DNA of 64,000 bases from Vibrio ouci (GCF_004551525.1 NZ_SATR01000002.1:124001-188000); one strand, 5' to 3'. Shown: positions 52,141-62,114, counted from the stretch's first letter. Notes: generated by a model from the letters alone, not told the origin. Numbers and translations are program-made.

Positions 52141-53964
52141 TTATTGAATGTCTCTAACCACTCTAAAGCCTAAGTAGTTAGCTGCAGAAGAGCGTGATAG
52201 GAAAAGCTGTTTATCTGCCGCTGCCATATCTGGCGAGAAGTTCCATGCACCGCCTTTAGCAATGCCTTGTGGATTGCTCGTCCATTGCCAAACGTTACCT
52301 ACGCCATCATAAATACCGAGCTGATTAGGTTTAAAGGCGCTGACAGGTGAAGTGCTCGTATTCGACCAAGGTGTTCCACTCCAGCCCGTGTTCGCTTCGC
52401 CTGGTGCGAAATCATTACCCCACCAATATTTAGTTAGGCTTCCCGCACGTACAGCAATTTCCCATTCGTCTTCAGTTGGTAGACGGTAAGGTGCGCCTGT
52501 TTGCTTGCGTAACCAGTTGGTGTAGGCCTTAGCGTCATTCTGGCTCACACAAACGACAGGGGAGTTCGGGTACTGCTTAAAGCCAGGATCACGCCAGTGA
52601 CTATTCTCAACAGGAGTTACTTCACCTTTGATTAACGCGGTACAGGTGTTTTTCAGTTCAGCATCGGTTTGGTAATCCGTTTGTTCAACGAAGCTTGCAA
52701 ACTGACTCACCGTAACCGGTGTAACGCCAAAGCCGAAAGCATGATCAAGGTGAACTTGATTCGATGCATTCTCACCAATGTAGTAAGTGCCATTTAATAT
52801 CGCGACTAACTGCGGGCCTTTGCCTAGGGCTTTCATGCCGTCGGCAAACTTATCTCCAGCATTGAGAGGGTTTGATTTCTCAACTAGGTTAGCGCGTAAT
52901 GACGAGTCTGTTTTGACTGTAACGGGCTTGTTGAAGGTTTTGTAGCCTTCTTTTTGTACCATTACGTTATGAATCCCAATAGGAAGCATCACTTCAACGG
53001 GTGTGCTGCCGTAGCTAACGCCGTCAATAGTGACACTATCACCGTAGACATTTGAACGAATTGCCAGAGTTACCCATGCGATTTCTTGTTCGAATTGAGG
53101 CTCAGTATCGAAAATGCCAGGCTCAAAACAGTGTTGAGTATCGACACCAAGTAGCTCACAGGCCGTTTTTGCACTTGGGCGAGCTTCGAGTTCGACGTCC
53201 ATGAGTGTGCGGTAACGTTCGCCGTCATAGAAACCGCTGCTTGTTGTGGTGTGTTTGACGATATGAATATTCAGAGAGGCATCGTGAATATTACGTTCAA
53301 CTACACGTGGCTCTGAAACTCGGTTTACCAATTCGCTACGATATTGCTTAACCGCTTTTTGCAGCGCTAGCGCTTGAGTTTGTTTATCACACTGAGCGAG
53401 GGTTAGCGAAGAGTTACAACGGTTAGTAAAGCTGATTGAAAGCTGCTGTGGCTGTTTGAGTTCTTCTCTAAGCTGTTCCACACGAGCATGGGTTTTGTCA
53501 TTTTGTAAATCAGCGATTGCCTTAGTGATAGCGTCAACTTCTCGCTGTTGAGCATCATAGTTGGCTTGGGATTCTGTATACGACTGCTCTGCTGCAAGAC
53601 GAGCTTTCTGATTTTGTTTTACACCAGACCACGCTTCCTGATAGCTTTTTTGTGCTTGAATGATATCTGCACTTGGGTCAGTCTCAAGTTTGTTGTAGGT
53701 ATCTTCAAGGTAGGATTTAGCTTTTGAGAACGTCTTATCTAGAGTTCGAGTCTCTCTTTCTAGAGCGTTAAGCTGGTCAGATTTTTCGTCAACGACGCTT
53801 TGTTGTTCTTTTAATGCCTTTTGAGCGTTACGTAGCTCATCGTGCTTAGAGAACAATTGGTCATCGATAGCAGTGATCGACATGGGTGCTTCTTCCGCCA
53901 TTGCTAAAGGCGAAAGTAAACATGGAGATAATGCTAACAAAAGGGCAGATAAACCTAGGCGCAT
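52141..53964 (-). CDS. Coiled-coil/PEGA protein with SUMF1 domain
   Basis: Exported protein of 607 residues. Signal peptide (MRLGLSALLLALSPCLLSPLAMA), long coiled coil (about 30-180), a middle domain with several Cys residues (NSSLTLAQCDKQ, CELLGVDTQHCF), a PEGA domain (about 300-365, GVSYGSTPVEVMLPIG), and a C-terminal formylglycine-generating-enzyme-like (SUMF1) domain (about 385-605: PTEDEWEIAVRAG, GNVWQWT, GGAWNFSP, GFRVVRD). The Cys pair of true sulfatase activators is not obvious, so I expect a binding role. Its first 365 residues are paralogous to the next gene. An N-terminal cell-envelope adhesin or scaffold role is possible; function unknown. Confidence 0.83.
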   Translation of the reverse strand: MRLGLSALLLALSPCLLSPLAMAEEAPMSITAIDDQLFSKHDELRNAQKALKEQQSVVDEKSDQLNALERETRTLDKTFSKAKSYLEDTYNKLETDPSADIIQAQKSYQEAWSGVKQNQKARLAAEQSYTESQANYDAQQREVDAITKAIADLQNDKTHARVEQLREELKQPQQLSISFTNRCNSSLTLAQCDKQTQALALQKAVKQYRSELVNRVSEPRVVERNIHDASLNIHIVKHTTTSSGFYDGERYRTLMDVELEARPSAKTACELLGVDTQHCFEPGIFDTEPQFEQEIAWVTLAIRSNVYGDSVTIDGVSYGSTPVEVMLPIGIHNVMVQKEGYKTFNKPVTVKTDSSLRANLVEKSNPLNAGDKFADGMKALGKGPQLVAILNGTYYIGENASNQVHLDHAFGFGVTPVTVSQFASFVEQTDYQTDAELKNTCTALIKGEVTPVENSHWRDPGFKQYPNSPVVCVSQNDAKAYTNWLRKQTGAPYRLPTEDEWEIAVRAGSLTKYWWGNDFAPGEANTGWSGTPWSNTSTSPVSAFKPNQLGIYDGVGNVWQWTSNPQGIAKGGAWNFSPDMAAADKQLFLSRSSAANYLGFRVVRDIQ

Positions 53965-54012
53965 TGATTTTCTTCTACATCTTCTTACTGATTAATCGGT
54001 ACATTCTAAACG

Positions 54013-54069
54013 AAAACGCCACTTTGTCTTAAGTTATCGTTAATTAACTTAGGATAAAGTGGCGTTTTT
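54013..54069. terminator. Long-stem terminator between the PEGA genes
   Basis: AAAACGCCACTTT (54013-54025) pairs with AAAGTGGCGTTTT (54056-54068), with inner TTAAGTTA/TAACTTA pairing. It follows the upstream PEGA gene, so the two paralogs are probably separate transcripts. Confidence 0.88.
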
Positions 54070-54105
54070 AGCTCATCTTTGTGAAACCGGTTGATATTTC
54101 AACGG

Positions 54106-55203
54106 TTAGCCACTTGGACGTAGCTTAACCATTACTGTATCGTTTGACGTTACAGTAATGGTGCGGTTGTATGTTTGGTAACCGTTTTTAGATACTGTCA
54201 CTTGGTGTTTACCGCGTGGTAAAACAACCTCTACTGGTGTGCTACCGTAGTTAATACCGTTGATAACGACGTTATCTTCGTATTGGTCAGAACGAACCGT
54301 AACGTTTACCCAGTTTTTATCTTGCTTCTTAGTCGTTGCTGCATCACTGCCTTTTAGACAGTAGCGTGTCGAGACATTAAGCAGCTTACACGCTGCAGAC
54401 GCTTCAGGGCGAGCTTGAAGCTGAGATTGCATTTGTGTGAAGTAGCTGTTGTTGCCTTCAAAGCCTGAACGAATCACTTGGCTCTCTTGAACGTGAACGT
54501 TCAGTTGAACGCCTTTTGCATTTTGCTTAGCAATGTTCGATTCAGTTAAGTTGTCCATTAACTTCGCTTTAAAGGCTTTTACCGCTTTTTGCTTGGTTAA
54601 GTACTGACCTTGGCTAGTACATTCACCTAACGTCATTGTCGCTGAACAAGTCGTTTTATAGCTTGTTTCTAGGACATCACTTTCACGTAGCTCTGCTTCT
54701 AATCGTTTAACGCGCGCTTCAACTTTTTGCTCTTTAAGATAAGAGTATTCGCTGTTTAGGCGAGTCTGTTTCTGCTTAACTTGCGATAGACGCATTTTGC
54801 TTTCTGTCATCGCTTGTTGGTTCTCAAGCATTTCAGACTGATTTTCTTTTACTTCAGACCAAGCGTCTTGATAAGCCTTTTGGAAAGAGACTAAGTCAAT
54901 GTCTGGATCATCTAAAAGGCGACCATATTGCTTATCCAATGCAGATTTGGTGCGATTACGTTTAGCGTTTAGCTCTTGCTCACTGCGTTTTAGTTTACTG
55001 TTTTCGTTTTGAAGCTGCTGCAGACGGTCGGCTTCAGAGTCATACTCTGATGCCATAGTGCTGATTTCTGCTTCTTTATTTTCTAATTTATTTTCGATTT
55101 CAGCGACTGGATCTGCTTGAACAGATTCTTCTGCGAAAACCGAAGTAGTAACCCAAACCGGGCTTAGCGCAAGCAAAAGCGCTGGAATGCGACGTGTGAT
55201 CAT
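54106..55203 (-). CDS. Coiled-coil/PEGA-domain exported protein
   Basis: Exported protein of 365 residues, paralog of the preceding SUMF1 protein but without that domain. Signal peptide (MITRRIPALLLALSPVWVTTSVFA), coiled coil (about 25-180), a Cys-containing middle (TCSATMTLGECTSQGQ, ASAACKLLNVSTRYC), and a PEGA domain at the C-terminus (GINYGSTPVEVVLPRGKHQVTVSKNGY, shown in part: YGSTPVEVVLPRG). The gene pair shares wording at each position, so it arose by duplication. Start at 55203 follows AGGGA by five bases. PEGA domains bind surface or peptidoglycan components; role unknown. Confidence 0.83.
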   Translation of the reverse strand: MITRRIPALLLALSPVWVTTSVFAEESVQADPVAEIENKLENKEAEISTMASEYDSEADRLQQLQNENSKLKRSEQELNAKRNRTKSALDKQYGRLLDDPDIDLVSFQKAYQDAWSEVKENQSEMLENQQAMTESKMRLSQVKQKQTRLNSEYSYLKEQKVEARVKRLEAELRESDVLETSYKTTCSATMTLGECTSQGQYLTKQKAVKAFKAKLMDNLTESNIAKQNAKGVQLNVHVQESQVIRSGFEGNNSYFTQMQSQLQARPEASAACKLLNVSTRYCLKGSDAATTKKQDKNWVNVTVRSDQYEDNVVINGINYGSTPVEVVLPRGKHQVTVSKNGYQTYNRTITVTSNDTVMVKLRPSG

Positions 55204-55698
55204 AATTCCCTGCAAACTATATGACGTTTAAATTACTTGTAAAAATTTAACTAAGTGCACATATCCATCGTATGCACGTTTAGCAAAGGGAAAAGACAAA
55301 CTTTTGACACTCCCTGTCTTCAGTGCCTCAAAAGGGTCTATTTTTTCCATTTCTCTCAAATCAATGATGAGAGTTAGTACGGCTAAGACTATCTGATCTA
55401 AAGATAAATCTTACATAGCTATACTGATTCTGTTGCCCAATGACGAAATATGCAAGTAAAGAATGGAGATCGAGATTAAGTTAAGTGAATAGAAGTGACA
55501 TAAGCCGTAATTTATGTGCGCTTGATCATTCTTCCCAGTATCAAAATGATGACTTTTTCAACACTTCGGTTCGAAGTTGCATAAGAGATTTCACGCAAGG
55601 TTAGCGGCAAATGGTCGCTGATTTGTTGCTGAATTTCGAGTTACTTCACTTTTGGTATAACATGGCTATATCTACGACTTTATTAATTGTGTTCCGTT
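55204..55698. other. Intergenic region between PEGA gene and put regulator
   Basis: About 490 bases without a credible gene. It holds the divergent control regions of the PEGA gene (left) and the AraC regulator (right). I see no strong hairpin terminator, no clear operator palindrome and no RNA gene that I recognise. Confidence 0.5.
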
Positions 55699-56514
55699 AT
55701 GTCACCTTCGCCAAAATCACTGAATGAGCAAAAAACTGCCAAAGAATTGTCGCCTCGTCCGGCTCAATTAGTGACGTTGCCATCTTATATGGAATGCCAT
55801 GACCATAATTACACGCAAGTTGTGATTGGTTTAAAGGGGCAGGCTGAGTTTGAAGTCAGTGGCTATGGCAATTTAGTCGGGCCAGGTCAGGGGTGCGTTG
55901 TGACTTCAGGCAGTGGTCATGCATTTGGTGGCGTGGTTGGTCAGTCGGATATATTGGTACTTAACATGCCGTTAGCGACGTCTGATGATCCTTTAATGCT
56001 CCAGCGTCTTAACGAACTGAATCAGAAAGAAACCTATTTTCAGCTCGATGGCCAGATTCAAAAGCTGATTCAAATGTTAGTGGCTGAAATGCAGTCTAGC
56101 CCGGATGACTTACTTCTAAGTCGTGCTTGTAACGATACGGTAGTGGCTTTGCTCCAGCGTCACATGTCTGCTTTTGAGGCGGTGCGCAAGGAGTCGCGTT
56201 TCGATCTTGAGGCGATTGACCGTTATATAGAGCAACACTTGAGTCAGAAAATTTCGGTGACTCAGCTCGCGGGTAGCATTTTCTTAGGTGAAAGCCAGTT
56301 CCATTCTCTGTTTAAAGATCAAATGGGTATCACTCCTCATCAGTATGTATTAGGTAAGCGTATCGATATGGCTAAGAACCTTATCGAGCAAGGTAATCTC
56401 ACATTAGGTCAGGTCGCTGAGTTCACTGGGTTCTCAGGACAAAGCGCCTTCACACATACTTTCTCTCGTCTCCAAGGGATGTCGCCCTCACAATATAAGA
56501 AACAATTCGGTTAA
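55699..56514 (+). CDS. AraC-family regulator, probable put activator
   Basis: AraC/XylS-type regulator of 271 residues. An N-terminal cupin-like domain (about 25-100, HDHNYTQVVIGLKGQAEF) and two C-terminal helix-turn-helix motifs (about 180-270: AGSIFLGESQFHSLFKDQ and VAEFTGFSGQSAFTHTFSR, then the ending MSPSQYKKQ). It lies directly upstream of putA, same strand, 186 bases apart; Vibrio putAP operons are known to need an activator (PutR), so this is a candidate. No clear ribosome site before ATG 55699. Confidence 0.82.
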   Translation: MSPSPKSLNEQKTAKELSPRPAQLVTLPSYMECHDHNYTQVVIGLKGQAEFEVSGYGNLVGPGQGCVVTSGSGHAFGGVVGQSDILVLNMPLATSDDPLMLQRLNELNQKETYFQLDGQIQKLIQMLVAEMQSSPDDLLLSRACNDTVVALLQRHMSAFEAVRKESRFDLEAIDRYIEQHLSQKISVTQLAGSIFLGESQFHSLFKDQMGITPHQYVLGKRIDMAKNLIEQGNLTLGQVAEFTGFSGQSAFTHTFSRLQGMSPSQYKKQFG

Positions 56515-56585
56515 ATTGTATAACGGTAACCATATATTATATTGCCTATTTGAGTGTGACTCTGTTTTTGTTTTGTTAATAATCA

Positions 56586-56605
56586 GAGTTTTTAGCAAAA
56601 AACTC
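56586..56605 (+). repeat. Hairpin in the putA upstream region
   Basis: GAGTTTTT (56586-56593) pairs with AAAAACTC (56598-56605), and a second GAGTTTTT follows at 56608. It may end the regulator transcript or be a regulator-binding site. Confidence 0.45.
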
Positions 56606-56700
56606 GGAGTTTTTGACAAGTAATCTTCTCGAGCTCAAAATACACTGCAAGCCATTGTAGAAACCTGGAATGATTTCAGGTGTGAGATTGAGGAAAACGC

Positions 56701-59700
56701 ATGTTTACAGCGACTGATGTGTTGAACGCTGAGTTTGTTGAGCAGCCGCTTAATAAACTTTGGTCGTTGATCTCGCCACTTTATATGGTGGACGAATCAC
56801 AATGGCTTGAGCAACTTCTGCCACTAGCCGTACCTACCGAAGAAGAAAAAGTTCAGATAGCGGATAAAACCACTCGCTTAATCGAAGCCATTCGAGCGGA
56901 TAAAAAATCAATCCAAATGATTGATGCCTTGCTACTCGAATACAGCTTGGATACCCAAGAAGGTATTTTGCTGATGTGTTTGGCTGAAGCGTTAATGCGC
57001 ATCCCAGACTCGGCAACTGCAGATGCACTTATTCGTGACAAACTGACGGTAGCCGACTGGAAATCACACCTGAAAAATTCTGACTCTGTGTTTGTGAATG
57101 CTTCGACTTGGGGGCTGATGCTAACAGGTAAAGTCGTGGGTTTATCTGAAAATGAATCTCAAAGTCCTGCTAGCGCAGTGAATCGCTTAGTCAACAAAAT
57201 GTCTGAGCCAGTGATTCGTAAAGCGATGCACCAAGCCATGAAGGTGATGGGTCACCAATTTGTATTGGGTCGTAGCATCGCTGAAGCGCAAAAGAACGGT
57301 CGTGCAATGCGTGACAAAGGTTTCACCTATTCATACGACATGTTGGGTGAAGCAGCGCTAACAACAGCGGACGCGAACAAGTACTTCAAAGATTACTTGA
57401 TGGCCATTGAAGCAGTCGGTCGAGATGATTACGCTCAAGATAAGAGTCCTGCACCTTCGGTTTCTATTAAGTTGTCTGCACTTCATCCTCGTTATGAAGT
57501 CGCCAATGAGCAACGCGTACTGACTGAATTATACGATACGTTACAGCAGCTACTGCGCCGTGCGGTAGAGCTGGATGTCGCGATTACCATCGATGCCGAA
57601 GAAGCTGACCGTTTAGAGCTCTCTTTGAAGTTGTTTGAGAAGGTATATCGCAGTGAACTTGTCCAAGGTTGGGGTAAGTTTGGCTTAGTAGTTCAAGCCT
57701 ATTCAAAACGCGCATTACCTGTTCTGGTTTGGCTGAATGGGTTAGCCAAACAGCAGGGCGATATGATCCCTCTACGTCTAGTAAAAGGGGCGTACTGGGA
57801 TAGTGAAATTAAGTGGTCACAACAAGCTGGCTACAGCGATTATCCCGTTTACACTCGTAAAGAAGCCACCGATGTTGCGTATCTTGCCTGCGCTCGTTTC
57901 CTACTGAGTGAAAATGTTCGCGGCAATATCTTCCCTCAGTTTGCGAGCCACAATGCCCAGACAGTGACCTCGATTGCAGTGATGGCTGCCCATAAAGAAT
58001 TTGAGTTCCAACGCCTACATGGCATGGGTGATTCACTGTACAACCATGCAATGGAAGCGTATCAGCAATCTGTACGTATTTATGCGCCAGTTGGTAGCCA
58101 TAAAGATCTGTTGCCATACCTTGTGCGTCGCCTTTTGGAAAATGGTGCGAACAGCTCGTTTGTTCACCGTTTGGTCGATGCTCGTTGTCCGGTAGAAACG
58201 CTAACTGAACATCCGGTCGATATGCTAAATGCATTCGATACGCTAAATAATGCGCAGATTCCATTACCTCCAGCGGTTTTCCCTGAGCGTAAGAATTCGG
58301 TTGGTGTCAACGTAGACATCGAAAGTGAAGCAAAGCCATTTGAACATGAAGTGGAGAGCTTCCTTGATAAAGAATGGACCGCAGGCCCTATCATTAATGG
58401 TCAGTTCCACGCCGAAAGCATGATCAAGGCAAACTTGAATGTTGAGCCAGTAACGGCGCCTTATGATCGCCGCATCAATGTCGGTCAGGTGGCTTTTTCA
58501 ACCCTTGATCATGTTTCCGAGGCGATTGAAGGTGCAGATACCGCTTTTGCTGATTGGAGTAACACGCCATCACAAGTTCGCGCCGAAAAACTTGAGGTTT
58601 TAGCTGACCTTCTTGAAGAGCATTTAGCTGAGTTGGTTGCCTTGTGTCACCAAGAAGCGGGTAAGACGATTCATGACAGCATTGATGAAGTACGTGAAGC
58701 GGTCGATTTCTGTCGTTACTACGCAAAACAAGTGGACGCACTTGGCCAATTGTCAGTAACAGGCTTTGATGGCCAGCAACGTAATGTGTCCCGTCAGGGC
58801 CGCGGTGTGTTTGTGTGTATTAGCCCATGGAACTTCCCACTGGCTATTTTCCTAGGCCAAGTAACAGCGGCGCTCGTTGCCGGTAATACAGTTGTGGCAA
58901 AACCTGCTGAACAAACGACGCTGATTGCTGCGCGCGCGGTTGAATTGATGCTAGATGCTGGCTTCCCAGTAGGTAGCATTCAGTTACTTACTGGGCGCGG
59001 CGCAGAAATTGGCTCTGCATTGACCTCTCATCCCGCCATTGCGGGTGTGGCCTTCACAGGTTCTACTGCGACAGCTCAACGAATTAATCAAACCTTAGCC
59101 GAGCGTGACGCAGCGCCTGTACCGTTTATTGCTGAAACAGGCGGCCAGAATGCGATGATCGTTGATAGTACTGCTTTGCCAGAGCAAGTGGTACGTGACG
59201 TCATTCGCTCTGCATTTGCATCTGCAGGTCAGCGTTGTAGTGCACTGCGTGTGCTGTATGTACAAGAAGACATTGCAGATCGCATTGTTGCTTTGATTCA
59301 AGGCGCAATGCAGGAGCTGAGCATTGGCAAGCCTTACCTCCATTCAACGGATGTTGGGCCAGTCATTGATGCAACTGCAAAAGCGAAGTTATCAGCGCAT
59401 ATTGAGTCGATGACAAGCAGCGAGAAAAAAGTGGCTCAATTGGTTCTAACAGAAGAGCATGCAAATGGGGATTTTGTTGCCCCAACAGCGTTTGAAATCC
59501 GCGATATTTCAAGCCTTAAAGAAGAGCAGTTTGGCCCGATCCTTCATATCGTACGATTTAAGGCAAGTGAGTTGACGCAAATCGTTGAGCAGATAAACCA
59601 CACAGGTTTTGGCTTAACGATGGGCATTCATAGCCGTAATGAAACGACTTATCGCTGGATCGAAAAGCACGCTCGAGTGGGTAACTGCTATATCAACCGT

Positions 59701-59820
59701 GACCAAGTTGGAGCGGTGGTCGGTGTACAACCATTTGGTGGGCAAGGACTTTCTGGAACAGGACCGAAAGCAGGTGGTCCTCATTATTTATACCGTTTTA
59801 CTCAAATGCAGTTTTCTTAA
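56701..59820 (+). CDS. putA: Bifunctional proline dehydrogenase / P5C dehydrogenase PutA
   Basis: Oxidises L-proline to P5C with FAD, then P5C semialdehyde to glutamate with NAD. The 1039-residue product has an FAD-type proline dehydrogenase barrel (about 185-490; RLVKGAYWDSEIKWSQ, FASHNAQTV, LHGMGDSLY) and an aldehyde dehydrogenase half (about 560-1035; SPWNFPLAIFLGQ, FTGSTATAQR, Glu812 in FIAETGG, catalytic Cys846 in AGQRCSALR, QPFGGQGLSGTGPKAGG). No ribbon-helix-helix DNA-binding domain at the N-terminus, so unlike E. coli PutA it is not a repressor. GATTGAGGAAA precedes the start. Followed by an ALDH-like fragment and putP. Confidence 0.96.
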   Translation: MFTATDVLNAEFVEQPLNKLWSLISPLYMVDESQWLEQLLPLAVPTEEEKVQIADKTTRLIEAIRADKKSIQMIDALLLEYSLDTQEGILLMCLAEALMRIPDSATADALIRDKLTVADWKSHLKNSDSVFVNASTWGLMLTGKVVGLSENESQSPASAVNRLVNKMSEPVIRKAMHQAMKVMGHQFVLGRSIAEAQKNGRAMRDKGFTYSYDMLGEAALTTADANKYFKDYLMAIEAVGRDDYAQDKSPAPSVSIKLSALHPRYEVANEQRVLTELYDTLQQLLRRAVELDVAITIDAEEADRLELSLKLFEKVYRSELVQGWGKFGLVVQAYSKRALPVLVWLNGLAKQQGDMIPLRLVKGAYWDSEIKWSQQAGYSDYPVYTRKEATDVAYLACARFLLSENVRGNIFPQFASHNAQTVTSIAVMAAHKEFEFQRLHGMGDSLYNHAMEAYQQSVRIYAPVGSHKDLLPYLVRRLLENGANSSFVHRLVDARCPVETLTEHPVDMLNAFDTLNNAQIPLPPAVFPERKNSVGVNVDIESEAKPFEHEVESFLDKEWTAGPIINGQFHAESMIKANLNVEPVTAPYDRRINVGQVAFSTLDHVSEAIEGADTAFADWSNTPSQVRAEKLEVLADLLEEHLAELVALCHQEAGKTIHDSIDEVREAVDFCRYYAKQVDALGQLSVTGFDGQQRNVSRQGRGVFVCISPWNFPLAIFLGQVTAALVAGNTVVAKPAEQTTLIAARAVELMLDAGFPVGSIQLLTGRGAEIGSALTSHPAIAGVAFTGSTATAQRINQTLAERDAAPVPFIAETGGQNAMIVDSTALPEQVVRDVIRSAFASAGQRCSALRVLYVQEDIADRIVALIQGAMQELSIGKPYLHSTDVGPVIDATAKAKLSAHIESMTSSEKKVAQLVLTEEHANGDFVAPTAFEIRDISSLKEEQFGPILHIVRFKASELTQIVEQINHTGFGLTMGIHSRNETTYRWIEKHARVGNCYINRDQVGAVVGVQPFGGQGLSGTGPKAGGPHYLYRFTQMQFS

Positions 59821-59842
59821 TTAGTGAGCAAGGAGAAATAGT

Positions 59843-60541
59843 ATGGTTCATCAAGTAACACGTTTTTCTGATGCTTTCTCAGCGTGGGAAAACTGGAATC
59901 TAACCAATTTTGATTCTAAGAGTGAGTGTTTGCTCGCTTTTAAACAGGCCTTACAGCAAGTAGAGCCTGAGTTAGCTTCTGTTGTTTCTTATCATATTGA
60001 GCAAGCGTCCGCGCTGCTAGCGGAAACGCATCAATTGATTGGTCCAACTGGGGAGACTAACGAACTATACACCGCAGGACGTGGTGTTGCTCTAGTGATT
60101 CAAGACAGCTCTCAAGAACAAGCTACATATGCTGTTATGGCTCAGCTAACGGCTGCGCTTATCTCAGGTAATAGCGTCATCTTGTGCAGTGATGATACAG
60201 AGTTTAGCCAAGCATTGGAGTCTGCGTACGTGCAGTCTTCACTTCCTACCAACTTAGTACAGTTTGCTGCTTTAGATGCTTACCATCAGCTTCTCGATTC
60301 AGATGTACGCAGTGTGGGTTATGTAGGTAACCCTGAGGTTGAAAGGAGTATCAACCGACAATTGGCAAAACGTTCAGGCGCGATCGTTAACTTAACGTCT
60401 GAAACGGATCTTGTGAGCATACCTGTCGCTCACGATCCACATTTAGTGCTTAGGTTCATTACCGAACGTACTAGAACTATAAATATAACAGCAGTGGGCG
60501 GTAATGCGACCTTGTTAGAACTTGGCGCTGAAACTCACTAA
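59843..60541 (+). CDS. Truncated aldehyde-dehydrogenase-like protein in put operon
   Basis: Protein of 232 residues resembling only the N-terminal and middle parts of an aldehyde dehydrogenase: AALISGNSVILCSDD parallels AALVAGNTVVAKPAE of PutA, and VGYVGNPEVERSINRQLAKR parallels VAFTGSTATAQRINQTLAER (with the GSTA nucleotide loop changed). The catalytic Cys and Glu regions are missing, so it should be inactive. It starts 22 bases after putA (AAGGAGAA site) and ends 67 bases before putP. A partner or regulatory role in the put pathway is a guess; it could also be a decaying duplicate, although the frame is open and well spaced. Confidence 0.78.
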   Translation: MVHQVTRFSDAFSAWENWNLTNFDSKSECLLAFKQALQQVEPELASVVSYHIEQASALLAETHQLIGPTGETNELYTAGRGVALVIQDSSQEQATYAVMAQLTAALISGNSVILCSDDTEFSQALESAYVQSSLPTNLVQFAALDAYHQLLDSDVRSVGYVGNPEVERSINRQLAKRSGAIVNLTSETDLVSIPVAHDPHLVLRFITERTRTINITAVGGNATLLELGAETH

Positions 60542-60608
60542 TCTTCAATGACTTGCCCTCGTAAGAGGGCATTCAGGGAAGGCGATCTTTTAAAAGAGGA
60601 CAAATCAA

Positions 60609-62096
60609 ATGGAAAATAGCTTTGCTATTACAACCACGTTTATTGCGTATCTGATTCTGATGCTTGCAATTGGCGTTATTGCTTATCAACGAACGAAAAG
60701 CTCAAGTGACTATTTCTTAGGTGGTCGTTCGTTAGGCCCTTGGCCGGCAGCGCTTTCAGCAGGTGCATCGGATATGAGTGGTTGGTTGTTATTAGGCTTG
60801 CCTAGCTATGCTTACGCGGCTGGTATTGAAGCTTTCTGGCTTGCGGGTGGCCTGCTAGTGGGCACTTGGTTGAACTGGTTAATCACAGCGAAACGCCTAC
60901 GTACGTACAGCATCACAACGGACGCGTTAACTCTACCAGAGTTCTTATCTCGTCGTTTTAACGACAACTCAAAGATGATTCAGGTAATTTCTGCTTTCTT
61001 CATTCTTCTCTTCTTCCTTTTCTATACCAGCTCGGGCTTGGTTGCAGGCGGAAAACTATTTGAAACGGTCTTTGGTCTTGATTACACCACCGCGGTAATT
61101 ATTGGCACAGTTTGTGTTGTTTCTTACACATTGTTTGGTGGTTTCCTAGCGGTATCTTGGACTGACTTGGTTCAAGGTCTACTGATGGCAGCGGCGCTTC
61201 TTATTGTCCCTATCACGGCAATGGAAGGCGGTTTGGGCCAACTAAGTAACGATCTTTCGGCTATCAACCCTCAACTTCTGACGTTATGGAATGACTCAAA
61301 AGGAGAACCTTTGAGCGCGATTGCAATCATTTCATTGGTTGCATGGGGTCTAGGTTACTTTGGTCAGCCACATATCCTAGCGCGTTTTAAAGCATCACGT
61401 TCAAACCGCGATCTAACGACAGCACGTCGCATCGCAGTTATCTGGACAGGTCTGTCTATGGTTGGCGCAATGCTTGTTGGTCTAGTTGGTCTGATCTATG
61501 TGAACAATTCAGGTATCAGCGTGGATGATGGTGAAAAAATCTTCATGCTGCTAGTGAATTCATTATTCCATCCAGTGGTTGCAGGTATTCTTCTGGCTGC
61601 GATTCTAGCGGCGGTAATGAGTACGGCGGATTCTCAGTTACTTGTTTCTTCTTCTGCATTGGCAGAGGATTTTTATAAGCAAGTGTTTAAGAAAGATGCG
61701 ACGTCGGAAGAAATTGTAATGGTCGGCCGTATCGCCGTTATTGGTATTTCAATCGTTGCTCTTATTCTAGCGATGACGCCAGATAGCTCAGTACTTGGTC
61801 TAGTGTCTTATGCTTGGGCTGGATTTGGTGCGGCATTTGGTCCTGCGCTAGTTCTTAGCTTGTACTGGGAGCGTATGAACCGCAATGGTGCGCTAACAGG
61901 TATCCTGGTTGGTGGTATCACAATCGTAGTGTGGAAGCAGCTTTCTGGTGGTTGGTTCGATGTATACGAAATCGTTCCAGGGATCATCTTGTCAACGCTA
62001 TCAATCGTTGTTGTTAGCTTGATGACAGGTGAGCCAGAATCGACTGTCAAATCTCAGCATGCAACATTCAAAAAGCAGTTAGCTGAACTCGACTAA
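60609..62096 (+). CDS. putP: Sodium/proline symporter PutP
   Basis: Inner-membrane sodium-coupled proline transporter, 495 residues, SSF family, about 13 helices. Sodium-site and substrate stretches: GASDMSGWLLLGLP, FFLFYTSSGLVAGGKL, and STADSQLLVSSSALAEDF. Length matches E. coli PutP (502). Same operon as putA and the ALDH-like gene; a terminator follows. Confidence 0.95.
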   Translation: MENSFAITTTFIAYLILMLAIGVIAYQRTKSSSDYFLGGRSLGPWPAALSAGASDMSGWLLLGLPSYAYAAGIEAFWLAGGLLVGTWLNWLITAKRLRTYSITTDALTLPEFLSRRFNDNSKMIQVISAFFILLFFLFYTSSGLVAGGKLFETVFGLDYTTAVIIGTVCVVSYTLFGGFLAVSWTDLVQGLLMAAALLIVPITAMEGGLGQLSNDLSAINPQLLTLWNDSKGEPLSAIAIISLVAWGLGYFGQPHILARFKASRSNRDLTTARRIAVIWTGLSMVGAMLVGLVGLIYVNNSGISVDDGEKIFMLLVNSLFHPVVAGILLAAILAAVMSTADSQLLVSSSALAEDFYKQVFKKDATSEEIVMVGRIAVIGISIVALILAMTPDSSVLGLVSYAWAGFGAAFGPALVLSLYWERMNRNGALTGILVGGITIVVWKQLSGGWFDVYEIVPGIILSTLSIVVVSLMTGEPESTVKSQHATFKKQLAELD

Positions 62097-62114
62097 ATCA
62101 TAATGAGTCGTTAT

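Noticed and set aside
57809..58264. 151-codon open frame on the - strand
   Set aside because: Lies wholly inside putA in another frame; His/Cys/Gln-rich composition typical of a shadow frame.
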